In this document: positions 16,452 through 25,508 of the stretch, one piece after another | Layout of the letters: every line of letters begins with the position of its first letter | Numbering within the stretch: position 1 is the stretch's first letter | NCBI GenBank assembly: GCA_964607765.1 | Contig: CAZSNT010000062.1 | Location: 1 to 49,525 of the forward strand | Length of the DNA stretch: 49,525 bases | Source of the DNA: CAZSNT01 sp964607765 | Lineage (GTDB): Bacteria; Verrucomicrobiota; Lentisphaeria; Oligosphaerales; JABHEG01 | Reading direction: 5' to 3' | The notes under the pieces: model-generated | The model's input: the letters and a program-made list of their open reading frames with translations, nothing else | Database searches by the model: none | What the model was told of the DNA's origin: nothing | Position numbers and translations under genes: made by a program

Positions 16452-17777
16452 ATGTCAAGTTCAGTAAGATCGTTCAAGGTCCGTCGTGGCCGTTTTGTCG
16501 GGCTCTTCGCGTGCGTGGTTGTCGTGGTTCTGGGGGCGTGGTCCGGGACGGCCGCCGCTGCCGTGACCGGGGCGGACCTGCCCGGCGTGGAGGCAGCGGT
16601 CAGTGAAGCCACGGCGTCCTTGGCGTCAGCGCGCGAGCGTGTTGTGAGTGTGAAGGAGCGTCTTGGCGCTGCCGAGGCCGCCCGTGCTGACGCGCAGGCG
16701 TTGGTGGCCCGGCGGACCGCGGAGCTGCGGGAAGCGGCTGACCGGGACACGCGCAAGGCAGCTGACAGGGCTCTGCGGCTCGCCGAGAAGCAGGCGTTGC
16801 TGTCGACCGGGGCTGCCGCGCGGCTGGCGCGCGAGCTGGCGGCCGCGGAAGGAGCGGCCGCAGACCGCAAGGTGGCGTTGACGAGGGCTCGGAAGGAGCT
16901 GAAAATCGCGCTCCGTGCATCCAAGGCTGAGGCAGTGACTGAGGCGGCCGCTTCGGCCACACCGCCCCCGCGCCGGGGCACGGCGCCGAAGAGCGCGGCA
17001 ACTGCGCGCACGAGCGTGGCGGAGCCGGGGAGAGAAATGCTCGTGGCCCAGGCTCCCGCACCGACCCCCGCGCCGAAGGCGGTCCCACCCGCACCGAAAC
17101 CTGTCGCATCGAGCGACGACCGCGTGCGTGTTGCGCCTCCTTTCGAGGGTGAGAACGATCACGTGAAGGGCATGGCGGAGAACGGCGCGCACGGCTTGGT
17201 CAATTTCGTGACGGGCTGGTACGAGTTTCCGATGCAGATCTATAAAGGCTACCAGCACGGCAGTGCCAAGTTCAAGAGCCCGGCCGCGAGCCGGAGCTTC
17301 GGCGCCCTGCTGGGCGTGCCGCGTGGTCTGACGCACGCAGCGGGCCGTACGGCCTGGGGCGTGATCCAGTTCGGCGGGTTCTGGGCCCGCAATCCGACCA
17401 CGAACAAGCACGTCATGTCACTGCTGGACGCGGAGTACGCCTGGCAGAAAGGGACACGGAAGTCGTTGAACAATCCGAATCTGGATAACGGACTGAACCG
17501 TGTGGGCATCCGTTTCGAGCGCGGGCTGTTCAATGTGGTGGGTGCAGTCGCCGAGTTTCCCGGCCAGATCCGCAAGACGGACGGCCAGAGAATTGTCTAC
17601 GTCGGGCCGTTCAAGGGCCTGTGGATGACCGCGAGCCGCCTGGTTTACGGCGCTGGCGAGCTCGGCCTGTTTCTCCTGCCGAGCCCGGAGCCGAACCTGA
17701 ATGTCCCGTTCGAGGAGATTCAGCCGTGGGACGCCCTGCAGGGACGCTACTACAACAATTGGCGTGTTGTGGACTGA
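16452..17777 (+). CDS. coiled-coil protein with duplicated TIGR04073-like C-terminal domain
   Basis: The 441-residue protein starts at the ATG preceded by AGGAGG (16439-16444). An N-terminal hydrophobic signal (FVGLFACVVVVVLGAWSGTAAAA) leads into a long Ala/Arg/Glu coiled coil (about 40-160) and a Pro/Ala linker. The C-terminal 200 residues resemble the exosortase-system-associated TIGR04073 family. They appear twice: GLVNFVTGWYEFPMQIYKG near 245 and GLFNVVGAVAEFPGQIRKT near 357. The two copies are followed by PRGLTHAAGRTAWGVIQF and FKGLWMTASRLVYGAGEL respectively. Function is unknown; periplasmic or envelope location is inferred from the signal. No exosortase gene is in the window. The family call is from memory of its motif and is moderate in confidence. 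Confidence 0.75.
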   Translation: MSSSVRSFKVRRGRFVGLFACVVVVVLGAWSGTAAAAVTGADLPGVEAAVSEATASLASARERVVSVKERLGAAEAARADAQALVARRTAELREAADRDTRKAADRALRLAEKQALLSTGAAARLARELAAAEGAAADRKVALTRARKELKIALRASKAEAVTEAAASATPPPRRGTAPKSAATARTSVAEPGREMLVAQAPAPTPAPKAVPPAPKPVASSDDRVRVAPPFEGENDHVKGMAENGAHGLVNFVTGWYEFPMQIYKGYQHGSAKFKSPAASRSFGALLGVPRGLTHAAGRTAWGVIQFGGFWARNPTTNKHVMSLLDAEYAWQKGTRKSLNNPNLDNGLNRVGIRFERGLFNVVGAVAEFPGQIRKTDGQRIVYVGPFKGLWMTASRLVYGAGELGLFLLPSPEPNLNVPFEEIQPWDALQGRYYNNWRVVD

Positions 17778-17814
17778 GCCGCGCCGCGACGCACTGATTC
17801 CTTAATTCCATCGG

Positions 17815-17849
17815 CCCCCGGGCATGATCCATGCCCGGGGGTTTTTGTT
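17815..17849 (+). terminator. strong Rho-independent terminator
   Basis: A perfect 12-bp stem CCCCCGGGCATG/CATGCCCGGGGG (17815-17826 and 17830-17841) with a three-base loop is followed by TTTTTGTTT, 37 bases after the upstream stop. Confidence 0.95.
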
Positions 17850-18064
17850 TCATGCCGTAGGCTGCTCAGGACATGGGACACGCAACCGCGGAGCGTTGCG
17901 CTACGGCGTGGTGTCGGTCCGGACGTAGCTCCGCGCTCCGCGGCGGAGTGTCCGGGGCGATGGCGGGTGAGGGGGTGCGCAGCCGCGAAGCGTTGCGCTA
18001 CGCGTCGGCAGGGCGAAGAAGGACGGAAGAGGGCACGGGCACGGGCACGGGCGGGGGCGGGGGG
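17850..18064. repeat. GC-rich gap with dispersed short repeats
   Basis: CCGCGGAGCGTTGCGCTACG near 17887 recurs as CCGCGAAGCGTTGCGCTACG near 17983. GGGCAC runs lie just before the 3' end of pyrC (near 18035-18060). No gene is supported here. Confidence 0.4.
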
Positions 18065-19366
18065 CTACGCGGACATCCTGGCGTCGGTGTGTGGCAGCTC
18101 GCTGTAGATCCACTCGCCGTTCACCATGACCGCCACCGCCTTGCCGCGGCACTGCCAGCCGTCGTACGGGCAGTTCTGCGAAAGTGAGTGGAACGCGTCG
18201 ACTTGCAGGCAGTGTTCGAGGTCCGGATCAAGCACCGTGATGTCAGCGGGTGCACCCATGTGGAGAGCGCCCGTGGCCAGACCCAGTACATCCCGCGGCC
18301 CGGCCGTGAACAGAGCAACGAGCTCGGGGAGCAGCAGCGAGCCCTTGTGGACGAGCTCGGTCAGGCACAACGGGACGGCTGCTTCGAGGCCGACGATTCC
18401 GAACGGCGCAGCTTCGAAGTCCGCGTCCTTCTCGTGTCGCGCGTGCGGGGCGTGGTCGGAGGCAATGGCGCAGATCGTGCCGTCACGCAGTCCTTCGATT
18501 ACGGCAAGACGGTCTGCGGTGGAGCGCAATGGCGGGTTCATTTTTGCATTGGTTCCGTGTGCTGCACAGGCGTCGTCGGTGAGGATCAGATGATGCGGTG
18601 CGGCTTCGGCGGTGACGGCGAGCCCTTGCTTGCGTGCTTGCCGCACTGCCGCGACTGAGCCGGCAGTGCTGATATGCTGGATGTGCACGGGGCTGTCTGT
18701 CGCTCGGGACAAAATGATGTTCCGGGCCACGATCAGTTCTTCGGCGATGGCATCCTGGTCGCTCACCCGGAGTTGCTTTGAGCAGGCGCCCCGGTGCATG
18801 CTCCCGCCTTTCGCGATGCTCTCGTCTTCGCAGTGGTCGAGTACAGGGATGCCGGCCTGTTTCGCGTTCGCCATGGCTTCCAGCATGAGTTGAGCGTTCT
18901 GGATACAGCCGCCGTCGTCGGTCAGGGCGACGGCGCCCCCCGCTTTGAGCGCAGCAGCATCAGTCAGCTCCTTGCCTTCCCGCCCGCGGCTGAGGGTCGC
19001 CGTCTGGTGGACGCGCACCAAAGCGCTCTCGTCGAATTGCTTCTGCAGTTCGGCCAGGGCCCCCACGCTGTCGACGGGCGGCTGTGTGTTGGGCATGGCG
19101 ACGATGGCGGCAAAGCCGCCTGCTGCCGCGGCGCGTGTGCCCGAGAGAATCGTCTCCTTGTGCGTCTGCCCCGGCGTGCGCAGATGGACATGCAGGTCGA
19201 TGAATCCGGGGCAGATGACCTTTCCGGTGAGGTCGATGACGCGCGCTTGAGGCACGGATTCGGCAGCCACGATACACCCGCCTGCGACGGCGATGTCGGC
19301 AATGGCGTCAACTGCTGCATGGGGGTCAATGACTCGCGCGCCGCGCAAGATTACTGGAGAGCTCAT
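18065..19366 (-). CDS. pyrC: dihydroorotase
   Basis: Dihydroorotase closes the pyrimidine ring precursor in de novo UMP synthesis. The 433-residue protein is the class I (about 430-residue) type. The metal motif HxH is His59-Val-His61 in PGFIDLHVHLRTPG. Other active-site segments are MPNTQPPVD, TDDGGCIQNA, HCED, HISTA and IASDHAPH. All expected metal ligands are visible. AGGAAGGA lies upstream of the ATG at 19366. No other pyr gene is adjacent; the divergent neighbour is glycogen phosphorylase, with a 265-base gap between them. The 19367-19631 gap shows no clear promoter. Confidence 0.97.
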   Translation of the reverse strand: MSSPVILRGARVIDPHAAVDAIADIAVAGGCIVAAESVPQARVIDLTGKVICPGFIDLHVHLRTPGQTHKETILSGTRAAAAGGFAAIVAMPNTQPPVDSVGALAELQKQFDESALVRVHQTATLSRGREGKELTDAAALKAGGAVALTDDGGCIQNAQLMLEAMANAKQAGIPVLDHCEDESIAKGGSMHRGACSKQLRVSDQDAIAEELIVARNIILSRATDSPVHIQHISTAGSVAAVRQARKQGLAVTAEAAPHHLILTDDACAAHGTNAKMNPPLRSTADRLAVIEGLRDGTICAIASDHAPHARHEKDADFEAAPFGIVGLEAAVPLCLTELVHKGSLLLPELVALFTAGPRDVLGLATGALHMGAPADITVLDPDLEHCLQVDAFHSLSQNCPYDGWQCRGKAVAVMVNGEWIYSELPHTDARMSA

Positions 19367-19631
19367 CTGAGTGTCCTTCCTGGACGGGCCGGCCTGCGTT
19401 GCATCTGCGTCAGCGGTACGTTAAGGCGGCGACAGGAAGAGGTCAAGACAGTGGGTCTGACGCGTTACGACAGTGGTCATGCCAGGATTGACACCTGCTT
19501 CGGGAACCGGTATCTTCAATACGGTGTGCGGCACACGCTGCTTTGGGGGTCTATCTTAGGGACAATCGCGTCAGAGGGCAGGGCGCTGCGTTCATGCGCG
19601 TGTGCGAGAACAGTTTCCGTGGGAGGTCGGT

Positions 19632-22130
19632 TTGTTGGCTACCGGGTTGGAATCCATTCTAGGTCGTTTTCGCTCCCTCACCAGCGGCGATGACTTCCGC
19701 CTGTCGTTCCTGTATCATCTGCGCTATACGTGCGGCAAAGACTCTGCGACTGCGACGCTCGAGGACAAGTATACGAGCGTGGGACTGGCCGTACGCGATC
19801 GAGTCATGGAGCACATGATCGCCACGCAGCAGGCGTACCTGGACCAGGACGTCAAGCGTGTCTACTACTTCTCCATGGAGTACCTGGTCGGGCGTCTTCT
19901 GACAAAGAACCTGGTCAGTCTCGGTATCCTCGACCTCGTGCGCGAGGCGCTGACCCAGCTTGACTGCGACCTGGACGAGGTGGCGGCTGTTGAGCGGGAC
20001 GCCGCGTTGGGCAACGGCGGGCTGGGGCGTCTGGCAGCGTGCTACATGGACTCGCTGGCCACGCTGGGCTATCCCGCCTACGGGTACGGGATTTATTACC
20101 AGTACGGTCTGTTCCGCCAGGAAATCCGTAACGGCACTCAGCACGAGCGTCCGGACGACTGGCTGGACTTTGGCAATCCCTGGGCATTGGCACGCCCCGA
20201 GCACACTGCCATTGTGCCCGTCTACGGCCGGATTGAACCCGCCCAGGATCGGACGGGCGAGTACAACCCGATGTGGCTGGACTGGCGTGTGGTTCTCGGC
20301 GAACCATGCGACATCCCGACCGTGGGATACGGGGGCAGAACGGTCAATCTGCTGCGGCTGTTCAAGGCTCGCGCGTCACACGAGTTCGACATGGAGATTT
20401 TCAACAGCGGCGATTTCGTGGAAGCGGTGCGGCAGAAGGTGCAGTCCGAGACGATCTCCCGCGTCCTCTATCCGGTCGATGCCATTGAGTCCGGTCGCGA
20501 GCTGCGGCTGGTGCAGGAGTACTTTCTGGTGGCATGCGGTATCCGCGATATCGTGCGCCGGTACCGCAAGACGCACGGCGACTGGGCCGCGTTCCCGGAC
20601 AAAGTGGCGATCCAGATGAACGACACTCACCCGGCTCTGGCGGTGGCCGAGCTGCAGCGTTTCTTTGTCGACGAGGCGGGGTTGAGTTGGGACACGTCTT
20701 GGGACTTGGTCACCCGGACGCTGGCTTACACGAACCACACGCTGATGTCGGAAGCGCTGGAGTCGTGGCCGGTGGCACTGCTGGAGAAGATCGTTCCCCG
20801 GCACTGCGAGATCATCCACGAGATCGACCGGCGTTTCCTGCAGACCGTGCGGGAGAGCTGCGCAGATGCGGACTCGGTCATTCCGCGTGTTTCGCTGCTG
20901 ACGAACGGTGCGGCGCCGAGCGTGCGGATGGCGCATCTTGCGGTTGTGGGCAGTCATTCGGTGAACGGCGTTGCCGCGTTGCACAGTCGGCTGCTGCGGG
21001 AGCGGCTTTTCCCAGACTTCAGTCGGCTGTGGCCGGACAAGTTCCGGAACGTGACGAATGGGATCACGCCGCGTCGTTGGCTGCTGTGTGCGAATCCCGG
21101 GCTCTCCGAGCTGCTGAATCGTCGTCTGGGCCAGGGCTGGGTGACGGACCTGGAGCAGTTGTCCGGACTCGGTAAGTGGGTGGACGATGCGGACCTGCAT
21201 CGGGATCTGCGGCAGATCAAACGTGCGAATAAGCGGCGACTGTCGCGGCTGGTGCTGGCCGAGACCGGCGTCGCCGTTGACGAGGACATGCTGTTCGATG
21301 TTCAGGCGAAGCGCCTGCACGAGTACAAGCGGCAGTTGCTGAATGCTCTCCGCATTGTTGACCAGTACCTGCAGATCAAACTCGACGGCCGCCGGGACAT
21401 GCCGCCGCGCGCCTGTCTGTTCGCCGCCAAGGCTGCTCCGGGATACCGTCAGGCGAAGCTGATCATCAAGTTCATCTGCAGCGTTGCGGATGTGGTCAAT
21501 TCCGACCCGGACACAGCCGGCCTCCTTCGTGTGGCGTTCATTCCGGATTACCGCGTCTCGCTGGCCGAGGTGCTGATCCCCGGCGCGGACCTCAGCGAAC
21601 AGATATCCCTGGCCGGCACGGAGGCGTCCGGTACGGGCAACATGAAGTTCGCCCTGAACGGGGCCCTGACGATCGGCACGCTTGATGGCGCGAACATCGA
21701 GATCCGTGATTGCGTGGGGGCGGAGAACATCTTCACTTTCGGCCTGACGGTTCGCGACGTGTCCGAACGGCGCCATCACGGCTACGACCCGAGGTCGGAG
21801 CTGCAGACGAAGCCGCGACTGAGGCGCGTGCTGGACGTGGTCCGGGATGGCATGTTCTCGGCCGGACAACGGGGGTTGTTCCAGCCTCTTCTGCACGCCA
21901 TCCTGGATGAAGGTGACGAGTTCATGGTCGTGGCGGATTTCGACTCGTACGTTGCAGCGCAGGAGCAGGTGGACAGCGTCTATGTCGATCAGCCGGAGTG
22001 GGTTCGGCGCGTTGTCCGAAACATCTCCGGGATGGGGCATTTTTCCAGCGATCGCTCCGTGCGCGAGTACGCACGGGACATCTGGGGCATTGAGCAGGTT
22101 GAGGTACCGTCGTCTCCGTGGCGCGCTTGA
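19632..22130 (+). CDS. glgP: glycogen/starch phosphorylase
   Basis: This PLP enzyme releases glucose-1-phosphate from alpha-1,4-glucan ends in the cytoplasm. The PLP lysine lies in EASGTGNMKFALNGALTIGT near the C-terminus, and the N-terminal VYYFSMEYLVGRLLTKNL and GNGGLGRLAACYMDS motifs are typical. The length, a little over 830 residues, matches the family. The reading frame opens with GTG at 19602, but GGGAGG (19621-19626) sits just before TTG codons at 19632 and 19635, so a TTG start is more likely. An LpxC-like gene begins about 45 bases downstream on the same strand. Confidence 0.96.
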   Translation: MLATGLESILGRFRSLTSGDDFRLSFLYHLRYTCGKDSATATLEDKYTSVGLAVRDRVMEHMIATQQAYLDQDVKRVYYFSMEYLVGRLLTKNLVSLGILDLVREALTQLDCDLDEVAAVERDAALGNGGLGRLAACYMDSLATLGYPAYGYGIYYQYGLFRQEIRNGTQHERPDDWLDFGNPWALARPEHTAIVPVYGRIEPAQDRTGEYNPMWLDWRVVLGEPCDIPTVGYGGRTVNLLRLFKARASHEFDMEIFNSGDFVEAVRQKVQSETISRVLYPVDAIESGRELRLVQEYFLVACGIRDIVRRYRKTHGDWAAFPDKVAIQMNDTHPALAVAELQRFFVDEAGLSWDTSWDLVTRTLAYTNHTLMSEALESWPVALLEKIVPRHCEIIHEIDRRFLQTVRESCADADSVIPRVSLLTNGAAPSVRMAHLAVVGSHSVNGVAALHSRLLRERLFPDFSRLWPDKFRNVTNGITPRRWLLCANPGLSELLNRRLGQGWVTDLEQLSGLGKWVDDADLHRDLRQIKRANKRRLSRLVLAETGVAVDEDMLFDVQAKRLHEYKRQLLNALRIVDQYLQIKLDGRRDMPPRACLFAAKAAPGYRQAKLIIKFICSVADVVNSDPDTAGLLRVAFIPDYRVSLAEVLIPGADLSEQISLAGTEASGTGNMKFALNGALTIGTLDGANIEIRDCVGAENIFTFGLTVRDVSERRHHGYDPRSELQTKPRLRRVLDVVRDGMFSAGQRGLFQPLLHAILDEGDEFMVVADFDSYVAAQEQVDSVYVDQPEWVRRVVRNISGMGHFSSDRSVREYARDIWGIEQVEVPSSPWRA

Positions 22131-22175
22131 GTACCGCTTCCGACGCCGAGAATGTTACAGGAAAGTGAGAGGAAT

Positions 22176-23198
22176 ATGGCAGTTGAGGAACCCGTCGGTC
22201 TTCTGTTGGCCGGCGACGAGAGTGACGTCCGGCCCAGCGCGGCGCGTTTCATGGCACAGGATGTGGACATGCAGTTGCCGTGCCCGCACGCGTTCGAGCC
22301 CCAAACACAGCAGACGACGCTTGCGCGCGCATTCTCCGTGACCGGGCCCGGAACCTACTCAGGTAAGCAGGCGCGCACGCTGAACTTCGAGCCCTGTACC
22401 GCAGAAGGCTGGTGGATCGATCGCACCGATCTGCCTGAGCAGCTGCCTATCCGCGTATCGGTGCGGAATGTCTGGACCACTGTGCGCAGCATCGTTCTGC
22501 GCAGCGGCAATCCGCACAACTATCTGCGCATGGCCGAGCACATCATAGCGCTCCGGCTGGGTATGGGGTTGGACAACGTTCTCATCCGGATTGAGTCCGG
22601 CGACCCGCCACTGTTCAACGTGGGCAGTCTGGACATTGTGGAAGGCGTCGAAGGCGTGGGGCTTGTGGAGCAGGCGGATCGGCCGTTGACCTACTGGGCC
22701 GTCAAGGAGCCGGTCACGATCGGGGGCCGGAACGGCAGCTTCCTCAGCCTCTGGCCGCCGGAAGACGGCTCGAAGATGCTTCAGGTCGATTGCGCCGTGG
22801 ATTTCCCGACAGCCATCGGGAAGCAACGCATTCAGTTTGATCTGTCCGCGGAGGCGTTCCGGCACGGCGCTCATGCACGAACCAACTGCAGCCGCACCAC
22901 AATGATGTACGTCAAGACCATCGGGCGGCTGTTCGCCGACACACGCAGCCTGGGCTACAGTCCGGATAACATCCTGATCGCCGGTAAGCACCGCTACTTC
23001 AACGAGCCCAAACTGCTGCACGAAGACAAGTCTCTCGAAGCGGTGTGGCACCGGTCCTGCCTCGACCTTATTGCGGCGCTGTCGCTGGTCGAGACAGGGC
23101 GACTTGCCGGTCGCGTATTTTCGTATAAAGCCGGCCATGACCTGGATGTGCGACTCGTTGCGCACCTGTACCTGCGTGACCTGCTGACGCCGGTCTGA
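22176..23198 (+). CDS. divergent LpxC-like deacetylase homologue
   Basis: LpxC removes the acetyl group from UDP-3-O-acyl-GlcNAc in lipid A synthesis. This 340-residue protein aligns along its length with LpxC: GPGTYSGKQARTLNFEP, AEHIIALRLGMGLDNVLIRI, ARTNCSRT, the NEPKLLHED region and YKAGHDLDVRLVAHL. The Glu121-His122 pair and His321 match catalytic or metal positions. Other key sites differ. The family RHKxLD becomes WHRSCLD, so the His292-to-Asp297 spacing is one residue longer and the Lys is lost. The substrate-loop DGS reads NVGS. It may be an altered deacetylase or a non-catalytic relative. I use the ATG at 22176, which follows GAGAGGA; an ATG at 22152 is possible. It follows glgP closely. 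Confidence 0.75.
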   Translation: MAVEEPVGLLLAGDESDVRPSAARFMAQDVDMQLPCPHAFEPQTQQTTLARAFSVTGPGTYSGKQARTLNFEPCTAEGWWIDRTDLPEQLPIRVSVRNVWTTVRSIVLRSGNPHNYLRMAEHIIALRLGMGLDNVLIRIESGDPPLFNVGSLDIVEGVEGVGLVEQADRPLTYWAVKEPVTIGGRNGSFLSLWPPEDGSKMLQVDCAVDFPTAIGKQRIQFDLSAEAFRHGAHARTNCSRTTMMYVKTIGRLFADTRSLGYSPDNILIAGKHRYFNEPKLLHEDKSLEAVWHRSCLDLIAALSLVETGRLAGRVFSYKAGHDLDVRLVAHLYLRDLLTPV

Positions 23199-23254
23199 TG
23201 CGGTCCCACGGATGGCAGAGCTGTCCCACGGATGTCGGGTGCCGGGTGCTGGGC

Positions 23255-23287
23255 GTCGAGTCATTGAGTCATTGAGTCATCGAGTCA
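23255..23287. repeat. 8-base tandem repeat GAGTCATT
   Basis: Four copies of GAGTCATT or close variants run head to tail just upstream of the DUF1080 gene's ribosome binding site. They follow a GTGCCGGGTGCTGGGC stretch of similar short-period character. Confidence 0.8.
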
Positions 23288-23300
23288 GAGGTGGAGTACT

Positions 23301-24026
23301 ATGAGATGCCTGATGTTGAGCGTACTGCAGCTGCGACGTGAGGCTGCCTTCGGAGCCATGGCGGCGTGTCTGTTGGTGGCCGGCTGTCGCGCGCCGGCGC
23401 CCGAAGCTCCGGCCCCGCCCGCGCCCGGGCCCGCCGCTGTTCCGGCACCCGCGCCGGCACGGACCAGTGCCTGGCAGTGGCGGTCGCTGTTCGACGGCAA
23501 GACGCTGTCTGGCTGGAAGGTCACGGAGTTTGGCGGGGGCGAGGAGGAAGTGCACGTCGAAGATGGCGTGATCACGCTGGAGATGGGGGCTGCGGAGCTG
23601 TCGGGGATCACGTGGACTGGCGACGTGCCGCAGATGGACTACGAGGTGGAGGTCGAGGCGATGCGGGTGGACGGCGCCGACTTCTTCTGCGGTCTGACCT
23701 TCCCGGTACGTGATTCGTGTTGCAGCCTGATCGTGGGCGGCTGGGGCGGCACGTTGGTGGGGATCTCGTCATTCGATGACCTGGACGCCTCGGAGAACGA
23801 GACGACGCAGTTCAAGGAGTTTGAGAGCAACCGTTGGTACTGCGTTCGTGTCCGGGTCACCGAAGAGCGGATCGAGGCGTGGATCGACGACGAGTTGCTC
23901 ATCGAGGCCTTTCCGGGCGATCGCCGCATCTCCGTGCGTGCCGAGGTGGAGCTCTCTCAACCGCTGGGGGTCTGTGCCTGGAACACGAAGGCGGCGCTTC
24001 GCACTATTCGGCTGCGGGAGCTGTGA
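23301..24026 (+). CDS. DUF1080-domain lipoprotein
   Basis: The 241-residue protein is a secreted lipoprotein: the lipobox LVAGC gives Cys29 as the acylated residue. A Pro/Ala linker (about 31-54) leads to a DUF1080 domain starting WQWRSLFDGKTLSGWKV. This concanavalin-like fold is also called the 3-keto-disaccharide hydrolase domain and is abundant in Planctomycetes and Verrucomicrobia. Some members act on 3-keto sugars, but many are uncharacterised. GAGGTGGAG stands a few bases before the ATG. Its last 23 bases overlap the 3' end of the convergent PQQ-propeller gene. Confidence 0.88.
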   Translation: MRCLMLSVLQLRREAAFGAMAACLLVAGCRAPAPEAPAPPAPGPAAVPAPAPARTSAWQWRSLFDGKTLSGWKVTEFGGGEEEVHVEDGVITLEMGAAELSGITWTGDVPQMDYEVEVEAMRVDGADFFCGLTFPVRDSCCSLIVGGWGGTLVGISSFDDLDASENETTQFKEFESNRWYCVRVRVTEERIEAWIDDELLIEAFPGDRRISVRAEVELSQPLGVCAWNTKAALRTIRLREL

Positions 24027-25344
24027 GGGCTCGGATATCGTAGCACGTGAGCGTGTTGTGGTAGCGCAGGTAGAGCCGGCCGTTGCAGATCACGGGATGC
24101 GCCCAGGCGTCTTTGCTCTTGGTGGGCGTGATGTCGAATTGTCCCACTGTCTCGAACTGGGTCTCCGTGGCTTTGAGGAGAGCCATGGTCCCGGACTCGC
24201 TCAACGCGTAGAGACGGTTGTCCGCATAGACGATGGAGCCCTTGCGCAAGCCGGGCAGACTGTAGCGGATGTCGCCCGTTTCGATGTCGATGCAGACCCA
24301 GTCTTTGAAGCGTCGGTACCCGGCGCCGTATAGCCGTCCGCCGACTAGGACGGATGCGCCGTGGCAGTTGTCGGCGGCGGTCTCCCACTGCTCGTGGAGT
24401 GTGACCGACTCGGGCGTTGCTTCGATTCGGAACAGCCGGCTTCCGAACGCGTCTGGTGCCGAGAAGAAGATGGCATCCCGGGTCAGCGTGGGCATGGCGC
24501 CGATGACTTCGTAGCGCGCGAACACGGGGTGAGTCCACACGAACTTGCCCGTGTCGGCATCGACGCAGAACAGGTGGCGCGCGGACGCTCCGGCGATGAG
24601 GCGGCGGTTGTTCATCTCGAACAGAATGGGTGACGCGTATCCCGCCTTGTCCGTGTCGGGCACAGGCGGCTCGACCGGCTTGCCGCCGAACGCGTGTGTG
24701 CGGGAGAACCGCAGCGGCTCCGAACACCAGACAGTCTCGCCTGTGTCCTTGTCCAGCGCTGCTATGAAGCCGCTCTTGCCGCCGGGCGTTACCACGACGC
24801 GGTTGCCGTCGAGGAGTAGGCATTCGCTGATTCCCCAGCGTATGTTCCGAGCCTGGAAACGTCCCAGCACGTCGACCGTCCAGACCGTCCCGCCATCGGC
24901 CGTACTGATGCAGGCTGCCCTGCCGTGAGCGTTCATGTGGTAGAGCCGTCCCCGGTCGTAAGTGCATGTCGCCCGGGCCCCGGGGTAGGGGCCTTTCCAG
25001 GCACGACCGTTGGCGACCTTCCACTTGAGCGTGCCGTTCAGGTCGTAGGCGAAGATGAGCTCGTCCGCAGCCACATCGCCGGTGATGAACAGACCGTGCT
25101 CCGTAATGATGGGCGAGGAATATCCGCGCCCCAAGCCCGAGACCTGCCAGAGCACTTTCGGTCCGCCTTCCGGCCAACGCTGCAGCAGGCCGGTCTCTGA
25201 CGAGATGCCGTTGCGTCCCGGGCCGCGGAACTGCGGCCACGCGGTCGCCGTAGAACCGAGCTGCGCGGCAGGCGGTTGCTCCTGCGCTGTGACGTCGGCA
25301 ACGGCGAGGAGCATGACGGCGGCGGCGAGCATTGTGCTTAGCAT
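24004..25344 (-). CDS. secreted PQQ-like beta-propeller protein
   Basis: The 446-residue protein has a signal peptide (to about residue 21, ending VTAQ) and repeated beta-propeller blades of the PQQ/quinoprotein type. Blade motifs include LIFAYDLNGTLKWKV, AACISTADGGTVWTVDV, IAALDKDTGETVWCSE, LFCVDADTGKFVWTHP and VCIDIETGDIRYSLP. The opening WPQFRGPGRNGISSETGL is typical of large families in Planctomycetes and Verrucomicrobia. Enzyme-specific residues were not identified, so a binding or scaffold role is as likely as a dehydrogenase. The ATG at 25344 is preceded by GGAGAG. It is convergent with the DUF1080 gene and divergent from the membrane-protein cassette. Confidence 0.88.
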   Translation of the reverse strand: MLSTMLAAAVMLLAVADVTAQEQPPAAQLGSTATAWPQFRGPGRNGISSETGLLQRWPEGGPKVLWQVSGLGRGYSSPIITEHGLFITGDVAADELIFAYDLNGTLKWKVANGRAWKGPYPGARATCTYDRGRLYHMNAHGRAACISTADGGTVWTVDVLGRFQARNIRWGISECLLLDGNRVVVTPGGKSGFIAALDKDTGETVWCSEPLRFSRTHAFGGKPVEPPVPDTDKAGYASPILFEMNNRRLIAGASARHLFCVDADTGKFVWTHPVFARYEVIGAMPTLTRDAIFFSAPDAFGSRLFRIEATPESVTLHEQWETAADNCHGASVLVGGRLYGAGYRRFKDWVCIDIETGDIRYSLPGLRKGSIVYADNRLYALSESGTMALLKATETQFETVGQFDITPTKSKDAWAHPVICNGRLYLRYHNTLTCYDIRALTAPAAE

Positions 25345-25508
25345 GGGGGTCTACTCTCCGGTCAGTGTTGGCTACTGCGTTTTGTTCACCCGCGACACGA
25401 GGTCGTGGGGGGCTGCGAAGCGCTTGCCCACGGTGGACCACGGCCGGTTCGCGGTGTAATTTAGCGCCCTTCTCTGACGGTGGCGACACACGCGTAGCGG
25501 GAGCGGCG

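Noticed and set aside
20376..22040. 554-residue open frame antisense to glgP
   Set aside because: Shadow of a well-supported gene with no recognisable features.
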